Assembly (NCBI GenBank): GCA_947579665.1
Contig: OX388347.1
Coordinates: 26,900,562-26,964,561 of the forward strand
DNA from: Sympetrum striolatum
Taxonomy: Eukaryota; Arthropoda; Insecta; Odonata; Libellulidae
Direction of reading: 5' to 3'
DNA: 64,000 nt
The position numbers were made by a program, and so were the translations under genes. Below the pieces are notes generated by a model. It was not told where the DNA came from, ran no database searches, and was given only the letters and a program-made list of their open reading frames with translations. Every line of letters starts with the position of its first letter. Position 1 is the stretch's first letter. Positions 57,100 to 64,000 of this stretch are shown here, in pieces.

Positions 57100-58770
57100 A
57101 TATGTATTCACAGATGAAAACTCACTGTAACGCACAGTTGCACAAACGGCAAGCTACTGACGAAATGTATCCATCCTCTGTCGATCTACCAGACATGCCA
57201 GTTCAGCAAGACAACTACAGCTGACAATCAACAAATTACATGACTGGGCTAGGAGAAATGGCTTTCAATTTTCAGCAGAAAAAACACAATGCATCCACTT
57301 CAATAGAAAGAGAGGAGTACACATCCCAAGAACGTTACACTTGGGAGAAAGGGAACTTCCCTATTCTCCTTCAGTAAGATTCCTTGGGATGATATTAGAC
57401 TACTGTCTAAATTGGCATGAACATTTTAAGTCACTAAAGACAAAATGCCTTTTAACTCTAAACATTTTAAAATTTTTATCTAACAAGACATGGGGAGCTG
57501 ATCGCTCCTCGTTGCTATTATTATACAGATCGCTCGTACGATCCAGACTGGACTACGGGTCCATCGTATATGCATCTGGATATATATCGTATTTAAGAGA
57601 ACTTGATGTGGTACATAACCTAGGACTCCGAACAGCTATAGGCGCATATAGAACAAGCCCAATCCTTAGCATATACTCTGATGCTGGGGAACCTCCTTTA
57701 GAAACTAGACGCAGCATCTTAATGTGTAACTGAACTGACCCCTGTTTACACTGATAGATCCAAGTCGGACACCGCCTGTGCATGTGCAGTGATCTCCCCA
57801 CATCATGGAATTATAAAAGAAAGGCTAAGCCCTCACTCCTCCATCTTCACAGCCGAGTTACAGGCAATAAAACTGGATCTCACCCAAATCAAAGGTAACA
57901 CTGGTGCTTACCTGATATGCACAGACTCACTTAGTGCTCTTCAATCTATGTCTATCTTTACCCCTTCCCATAAGATAGTCCAGGACATACAGTCTACCCT
58001 CACCAATTTGAATACAAAGGGAGTCATCGTTAAATTTCTCTGGGTCCCTGGGCATGTGGGAATCATAGGAAACGAAAGAGCAGACTAAACTGCCAAGGAG
58101 GCCTTGGACGCCCATTTGTCTGACTCAGTGCGTGTCACAAATGAGGATCTAAGAGTTTCCCTCAGGAAAGTGGTCTTAGAGCAGTGGCTGCAAAGATGGG
58201 AGCCTCAGAAACAATAAGCTACATAACATTAAAACAGATACATCTGCGTGGGCCACCTCAGTCAGAAATAGTCGAGCCGAAGAGGTTACTGTCACTCGTC
58301 TCAGGATCGGACATACTGCCCTTACCCACTCCTACCTTTTCTCTGTTCCCCAAATTCCACCTCAGTGTGATGAATGCGATTGCCTCAAACTCACTGTAAA
58401 ACATATACTTACAGAGTGCCAGAAATACTCCCACCAACGTAGACAGATTGTATCTTCAGTAACATTGAAAGAAATCCTGGGAAATAACAGTAACACGATA
58501 GACCGAGTAATATCTTTCATGAGAACCACGGGACTCTATTCAAAAATCTAAGGGGAAGGACTGTTTCATCACACTTTTAAACATTCTACCCAATTTTATA
58601 AACTAATCACGGTTTAATTCTCTTTGGACATACCTATCCTAGTATGACGAAAATGGTCATATTCTATTCTTTTTTAAGTTAAGGTGAAGAACTGATATGA
58701 TTTTGCCATAGCAAAGGTGCAAAATGACCTTGGTGTCGAGGCACCTTACAAATCTACTTCTACTACTACT
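57100..58770 (+). pseudogene. I/Jockey-type LINE, 5'-truncated (reverse transcriptase thumb, RNase H, zinc knuckle, 3' UTR)
   Basis: After a decayed active-site region the plus strand reads LQLTINKLHDWARRNGFQFS and FLGMILDYCLNWHEHFKSLK, the C-terminal reverse transcriptase and thumb, ending at a stop at 57731. In another frame an RNase H domain follows with its D-E-D-D residues: VYTDRSK, FTAELQAIKL, CTDSLSALQS and GNERAD (about 57745-58085). The C-terminal part (LRIGHTALTHSYLF; CDECDCLKLTVKHILTEC) carries the cysteine/histidine motif usual at the end of these ORF2 proteins. The 3' UTR ends GGTGTCGAGGCACCTTAC and then (TAC)n at 58754-58770. It has several frameshifts and stops and is not functional. 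Confidence 0.85.
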
Positions 58771-59235
58771 TAAAAATTTAATGTCTTAAATTTCATCAAT
58801 TTCTTTGTCATTACCTCAGGGTTCTCCCTCCATCTCTCCCTCCTTCAAATTGGGTTTATTTAAATTATCCATTTTGTTCCCACGTTTGTGCAAGGCTTAA
58901 ACGTTACCAATAAGCCCTACCCGCATAGGCTTATGGAGCTATATTACAACACAGGATCGCTACTCCTGTGAGGCCACGTTATCGACAGGCAACAAACACC
59001 CTGCCTGCCAGTCGTCCATCAGCATGTTGGTACACCTTGGCTTCGGGGACTTCTCTGCGAAGATTTCTAATGAATATGAATCATGATTCAATAATGAACA
59101 ATGAACGGTGGGACTACATTTCGTCTGTCCTCTCCCCATGAGCCTGCCCGGCTTGGGTGGCCCTACTGGGAGAATTAATCTCCCGCCGGTATAGCCCCAT
59201 GGTTCATCAAGGAACACAAGCCCCGCCACCACGTC
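58771..59235. other. Non-coding DNA with an unidentified GC-rich repeat-like block
   Basis: The block at about 58960-59250 (read on the minus strand GGTGGCGGGGCTTGTGTTCC ... GGGCTATACCGGCGGGAG) is GC-rich, contains inverted strings (GGGAGATTAATTCTCCC) and looks like the structured 5' end of a retroposon. I could not name it. It abuts the 3' end of the capsid-like relic. Confidence 0.35.
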
Positions 59236-59249
59236 AAGGTAGTAGTCCG

Positions 59250-61689
59250 TGGCAGGGTTAAATTACCATTAAACTGGTCATTAACATCTTGGGAACAAAA
59301 GGTTCCAAGGATATTTTGGGAGCAGTCCGCAAGTCCGATGATTTGGGCTTCATCGTTGTCATGACGACATCGCGCTAGTATTTCAATTCCGTCTTCCTTA
59401 AGTGGAGTCCAGGGTCTAACTTTACTAATGGGAACGGAACCGGTTAGGTATTGAGAGTTCTCATTTATTAAAGTTGATGATGGATTTGGGACAGGGAGGA
59501 TTAGAGATTCAAATTCCTCGTTTTCAATTCTGAGACCAAGAACAATTGAATGCTGGATATTGCTAGTTCCACGAGTGTAGGGCTGGAACCAGAAGACATT
59601 CGGGGCAATGTGGTCGCGTCGATCAAATAGAAGATATTTTACTGGGCATCCTGAGAAATACAGCTCACTCTCAATGGAGAGATTTGTGGCAAACACAACA
59701 CTGGAACAAGCTTAAATCTGTGAAAGATGGCATAACATCTTGGGGTACATCCATTAGGCGCTGTCGGAGAGAGGAAATTGCTATCACTCGTCTCAGGATT
59801 GGGCATTGCTCTCTCACACAGTCTTATTTATTCACAGAGACGAAGGATCCTCCCATCTGCCAGACCTGCAGTGAGCCATTAACAGTTGCACATTTGTTTG
59901 AAAACTGTGACAAATACAAAAATGTACGAGAGAGATTAAGCATTCAGGGTAGCCTTAAGGACATTTTAAAAAATGACATAAGCTCGGTAGAGAAAGTAAT
60001 CAAGTTTATAAGGGAGACCAAGCTCATAAACCAAATATAACAACCTAACAAGAAGCTCATAGTGCTGTGGTAATTTTCTTTAGCTTTATAAAATTAAATG
60101 TATCTATTACAGTAAATTCTACTTACATAAGGAATTTTATTTGTGTATGTGGTGCAAATAACCCTAGCTGTTGACGCACCCTCAAACCATAATACTACTA
60201 CTACTATTTTACTGGACGTTTTGCGTTTGAAAATTTCTTATCTGCGACGAGATAAAGTTCTGGAGTTAGCGTACCTTTAAGTGGAGTTTTGAATGTTCCA
60301 GTGTAGGTAGGGGGCGGCTGTAGGAAATTGATAAAGATAGCAAACTGTTTGTCAGTTACTTTCTTTAATTTTGAGGATAGGGATTCAGCTTTAGGCATGT
60401 TATGCCAGGTTGGTAGGGAAGCTGATTCGATTGAATGTGTTAGAATTTGTATGCCTGAAATTTTTCCAATTAGTGATCCAAGGGTGGGGAGGGATGATTC
60501 AAAGAACGAACTATTGCGTTCGAGGTAGTTTTGAACCGTAGTTAAATTTTGATCATGACCAAAAAGGCAGTAATCATATGGATTGATATTATCATCCATT
60601 AGGTAGGCAGGCATTAGTGCATGGTCTACGAGAGATGGATTAGTCATGAAGACTTGGCCAAGGGCTGGCATGAGACTATGCTCTAAGCTGGCTCTGAACC
60701 AGTTAGCATGGGATTCTAGACTAGTGTCTCTTTGATAGGGACCACCAAATAGGTTTGTAATGTATGTATTGGTTTCGTAGCTTGTAGCAAATTCTGTTGT
60801 GTAAATGGCGTGCATTATCTCTGAGGCGGATTCGCCTTCTGTATTTCGCGCTATAACCTCATGTATCATAAAGTGAACAAAAGCGGGGATTGTTGTACCA
60901 AAATCATGAGGTAAGGAGAAACATCCAAGGTAGGGAATGAACTCAAGGTCTGGACGAAGGGGATCTTTAATAGGGGCCATCTGTTCTAGACTAAGGGCTA
61001 TGTCACTTGGGACTTTGCAGGACATCAACTGCGATAAAAATGATGCCTTAACAGTATCATTCTCGTAGTCTGTACAAAAGGGTGATTTTTGTCGTCGGGC
61101 TTGGAGATCAAGGATAAGGAGTTGTCCGGTAAAAAGAGCTAGTTTGTATCAAATTATGGAGGGGATTGACACAGGGATTGTCTGATATTACAATTTCTTT
61201 GTGTTCTTCACATGTTGTATAGCTAGCGGTATACGTGAAATAACGCATATCGGGCTGGACGTCAATGGTGTGGAAGGATCCTTTGTCAGTAACAAGGCGT
61301 CGTTTAATGTTCAGAGCATCGAAAAAAGTTCTGACAGGCTTTGATTCTTTAGGAGGAGCACCTGATGAGAAAACTTTAGAGTCTGGGACTTGTTGATTAA
61401 GTTGGTTTAGGTTGTTAATAGTGTACTTCATTTTAGATTTCTGGTGTTTAGGTTTTGGTTTAAATGACTTGTCTGGTGGCGGCGTAGTATTGTCTTTCTT
61501 TTCAGAAGGAGGATGGTTATAGTTTACGTGCTTGCTGGGGGCTCCAGCGGCATCAGTGCAAGGGGTCAAGGGGCAAGGTGTCCCTTGTAGATCACACATT
61601 CTACGAGCTCGCCGGAGACCCGCGCATGGTTTTATGTGTGAGATTGCGGCCCCCCCAACAGCTGTACCCGAGCACACCCATAAACACAA
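59250..61689 (-). pseudogene. Candidate endogenous viral element: capsid-like protein, split by a LINE
   Basis: Three minus-strand frames (61108-61689, 60204-61028 and about 59250-59645) look like one long protein of more than 600 residues. It has a proline/lysine-rich N-terminus followed by a folded, non-repetitive region without zinc knuckle, protease or polymerase motifs. The layout (basic disordered arm, then a large domain rich in aromatic residues) is that of a small RNA virus coat protein, possibly of a partiti-like dsRNA virus. The family is a guess. A frameshift lies near 61140. The LINE at 59646-60205 interrupts the frame, which resumes in phase on its far side. Alternatives: an unusual retroelement Gag or a host gene fragment. 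Confidence 0.45.
59646..60205 (+). mobile_element. I/Jockey-type LINE, 5'-truncated copy (560 bp) with 10-bp duplication
   Basis: The plus strand encodes the end of a LINE ORF2 (WQTQHWNKLKSVKDG ... ITRLRIGHCSLTQSYL ... CQTCSEPLTVAHLFENC), related to but clearly diverged from the copy ending at 58770. The ORF stops at 60038; a 3' UTR ends GCTGTTGACGCACC and then (TAC)n. ATTTTACTGG flanks it at 59636-59645 and 60206-60215. The insertion is in the opposite orientation to the capsid-like relic that it splits. Confidence 0.88.
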
Positions 61690-62232
61690 TAGAATCGTAA
61701 AACAGGTCTAGACACACACTATTCGAAAGGTTGCTTGCAGACACCTATCTCTCTGCTTGGCCACAAAACAGGCGGTACGGCGCGCTCTCGGAGACGGTTC
61801 ACTTTCTCAGCTGTAACTTTGTTATTTATCGAGATATTGACTTGCAATTTTAACCAGATATTCTTGAGACCTCAAGAAAAATTTGATTTTTTCAACCATG
61901 CTAGTTTAACACTTTCTAGGAATGAAATCCAATCACTGATCCATGTCCTGAAATGAATCGTGAATAGATTAAAATATTTCCAATGTGCATGAATATAATG
62001 CTGCACCCCCGAGGTTAATTGGAGGTTTACGTGATTACGAGTTTTAGGATTCTTGCCCTTGGTTGTCAGTAGATTTCCGGAAGAAAATACTCTCTTTTTT
62101 AAAATGGAAAATAAATTATTCTTTATTACCTCTTTTTCCGTGAGACTAGGAGTGCACGTCAGTATGGAATGGGCTGCAGGTGGTGTAGATGCCTGAGAGA
62201 ACTGGTTGCTGGTGATTCCATAAAGATCGGGT
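61690..62232. other. Non-coding DNA
   Basis: No gene or repeat recognised. Confidence 0.55.
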
Positions 62233-62314
62233 GACTTGACTTGACTTGTTCTTTATTTTAGCTGGGGTAGATGAGGCGCAGGTCGCCCCCTCTTCCCCTA
62301 CCCCAGTATCTCCA
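62233..62314 (-). mobile_element. 82-bp LINE 3'-end insertion with 11-bp duplication
   Basis: Read on the minus strand it ends CTAAAATAAAGAACAAGTCAAGTCAAGTC, with an AATAAA signal and a (CAAGT)n tail (quoted in parts: AATAAAGAACAAG then TCAAGTCAAGTC). AAAGATCGGGT flanks it at 62222-62232 and 62315-62325. It is therefore a severely 5'-truncated retroposon of a different family from the (TAC)n LINEs. Confidence 0.75.
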
Positions 62315-62329
62315 AAAGATCGGGTACAT

Positions 62330-62817
62330 TGGTATTACATGATATATTAAAATTTATAGTCAAGTTATAAATTAGGTAAAACATCTTCTTGGAAGACATG
62401 GTTTAAAAACAGAGTTAAAATATCAGGTTGCTAAATAGGCGTAAATATATAACAAGAGATAAAATCATTAAAAATGGGTGAAAATATGAGTGATTTATGA
62501 TGGAACGATTGAATAAATAGGTGAAATGATGGGCTGGATGGGCAAATTATGAGGTGCGTGAAAGGATGTGCAGACATGCAATAGGTGATTTGGTGATTGA
62601 ATGAATGATTGATGAGACAACACGAGAATAATAAATAAAAAATAATTACATAAAGGATGAATGAACGGATCAAGAAAGACGATGGCAAATAAATAAATGC
62701 GTACACAAGCACTTGATCACCGAGTTCACGAAGAAAATTTACACAATGGTTGAAAGGGGATGAGGGAATGGGAGATAAATAGGTGACGGGATGAATGGAT
62801 GAAGAATGAGGAAGGTG
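62330..62817. repeat. Degenerate low-complexity (GATGAATG-like) DNA
   Basis: The plus strand is dominated by imperfect GAATGA/GATGAA/GGATGA strings from about 62430 to 62815, probably an old expanded simple repeat. The minus frame at 62431-62712 is a translation of it (repetitive HPFTHLI) and not a gene. Confidence 0.55.
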
Positions 62818-63963
62818 TCACGATGGTGCACTTCCTAGCCGGAGCTCGCCCTCGAGCCGGGCAATGAGGTTGGTGATCCGTTTCCCCTGCTTCCCCTGGC
62901 GCTCCTTCCCCGTCTTCTCCTCGTGAGAGCGCCGGATCCTGCTGAGGAAGGCCTTCAGGTCGACACCGATACTCCGCAGGTACGGGGTGGCATCCTTTTT
63001 GTGGACCGCCTCGCGGACGGCTTGCCGGTACAGCTGGTCCAGGATCACCTGCACCGGAATGGGTTCGTCATCGATGTCGGATTCCGCAGACTCATCGGTC
63101 ATGCCGGTCCACCTGAAATCCGACTCGGTATCGTCGTCTTGTGGGGCTTCCAACGCCGCCCTCCACCGTCCACCAACGCACCTCTGGCACTTGGTGGACG
63201 GTGCGGGTTCCACATCCATGCTCTGGGGTTCCTCCTCGGGGCCCTGGGCGGCGACCTCCTCTGCGGGGGCCGACCGGTTGGCCGACGCTTCGGTCGTTGC
63301 CACGATGGCGTCGACCTCGGTGACGGCCTGCTCCGGTGTGTCCTCGGCATCCGCCAGGGGCGGCGTGGTTGTCGGCGCTTCAGGGACTCCAGGCGTCTCG
63401 TCCTCGGGGGTCTTGGCGGCTGATGAGCAGCAGGCCTGATGGTGCCCTCTCCTCCCGCAGTTGGTGCAAGTATGGTCGTCGAGATTCAGGAAGACCGTGT
63501 GCGTTGTTCCGGCGTGTGTCACCGGAATCGCGACGGGAAGGGTGGCGAGGTTCTCCACCACAACGAACGCAACGCGCCTGAACCCCCTTACGTGAGCGAA
63601 GACCGGGTTGGTGCAGGCGGCCCTACAGAAATTTATCTGCCCGACCACCCGCCCGAACTTGGAGAGGTGGTCGTGCAGGACGCTCGCAGGGATGTCTGGT
63701 ATGGCGTTCGAGAGGAATATCCTCCTGGCCCCGAGAACGTATTTTCTGAAATTTATTGGCACTCCGTTGGTCGTCACGGTAGAGAGGCCGCTACCCTCTC
63801 GGCTTGTTCCTCCGTCCGGATATAGATGCAGACCCTATCGTGGCTGATCCTTGAAGCGTAGGTAATGTGCTGTGTCTACCCACTTCGCCACGGCGAGAAG
63901 GTAGTCCTCCAGGACGAGGCCTTTCCTGATGTCCCCCACGATGGCGGTTTTCTTGTCCGCCAT
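62818..63963 (-). pseudogene. LINE ORF1 (Gag-like) protein, frameshifted; element continues past the window edge
   Basis: ATG at 63963 opens MADKKTAIVGDIRKGLVLED, then two frameshifts (about 63835 and 63785) lead into the long frame 62818-63777. That frame contains an RRM-like segment (RIFLSNAIPDIPASVLHDHL), the zinc knuckle CTNCGRRGHHQACC (CX2CX4HX4C), an acidic, alanine/proline-rich linker and a basic coiled C-terminus (KTGKERQGKQGKRI). It would bind element RNA. It is much richer in G+C than the rest of the window, suggesting a younger or differently evolved insertion. Reverse transcriptase (ORF2) does not follow it. Confidence 0.65.
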
Positions 63964-64000
63964 GGGCGAGTCGCGGCATTCGACGGTTCCTTGCGTGGTG

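Noticed and set aside
62923..63847. Plus-strand frames of 79-166 codons
   Set aside because: They are shadows of the GC-rich LINE ORF1, which has a clear CCHC knuckle on the minus strand.

Overview
The window is eukaryotic, AT-rich, and most likely comes from an arthropod (probably an insect). Three exons of one host gene have long introns and canonical GT-AG splice sites. The rest is a dense collection of decayed transposable elements (TEs) typical of arthropods: Tigger/pogo, mariner, P element, PIF/Harbinger with a MADF-BESS partner, piggyBac, Mutator-like, Penelope, I/Jockey-type LINEs with an RNase H domain, gypsy-like LTR elements, a tRNA-derived SINE and several MITEs. There are no bacterial operons, CRISPR arrays or rRNA genes. 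Species cannot be assigned from this sequence alone.

Region 1-14 kb carries the 3' part of a plus-strand phospholipid phosphatase (wunen/PLPP-like, PAP2 family) gene: exons at 4502-4559, 11990-12163 and 13046-13222, with a poly(A) signal at 13908. Its 5' exons were not found and probably lie upstream of the window. The 7.4-kb intron holds an internally deleted pogo-type element (9771-11365) and a 120-bp MITE (9514-9633). A Tc1-type 77-bp palindromic MITE occurs upstream (3752-3828) and again at 28655-28731.

Region 14-29 kb is sparse. It holds two copies of a 126-bp tRNA-derived SINE with perfect target-site duplications (16023-16148 and 18049-18174), weak tRNA-like relics, and a possible first exon of a THAP-domain gene (26956-27059). 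The rest is AT-rich DNA without recognised genes.

Region 29-64 kb is a nested TE graveyard. In order: a Tigger element (29826-32539); a hAT-type MITE (33169-33473); a gypsy-like gag-protease remnant with LTR-like DNA (about 35.9-40.4 kb); a P-element/THAP9-like pseudogene (40496-44044); a truncated Penelope reverse transcriptase (44097-44922); MADF-BESS and Harbinger transposase remnants (44950-46379); a solo LTR (47024-47231); a piggyBac pseudogene (47690-48843); a second solo LTR-like insertion (49040-49653) inside a 48-bp direct repeat; an endogenous bunyavirus (phlebovirus-like) nucleoprotein relic with a partial duplicate (49.8-52.1 kb) split by a mariner fragment; Mutator-like and SWIM-domain remnants (53.1-57.1 kb); a LINE (about 57.1-58.77 kb); a candidate viral capsid-like relic (59.2-61.7 kb) split by a second LINE copy (59646-60205); and LINE ORF1 DNA entering from the right edge (62818-64000).

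The most interesting observations are: (i) the two virus-derived relics sitting inside TE-dense DNA, an arrangement seen in arthropod piRNA clusters; (ii) the 126-bp SINE sharing its 3' end and (TAC)n tail with the two LINEs in the same window, which suggests a SINE-LINE partnership; (iii) the PLPP gene reading PSAH rather than PSGH at its catalytic motif; and (iv) repeated LISFD (clathrin-box-like) motifs in the gag-protease element.
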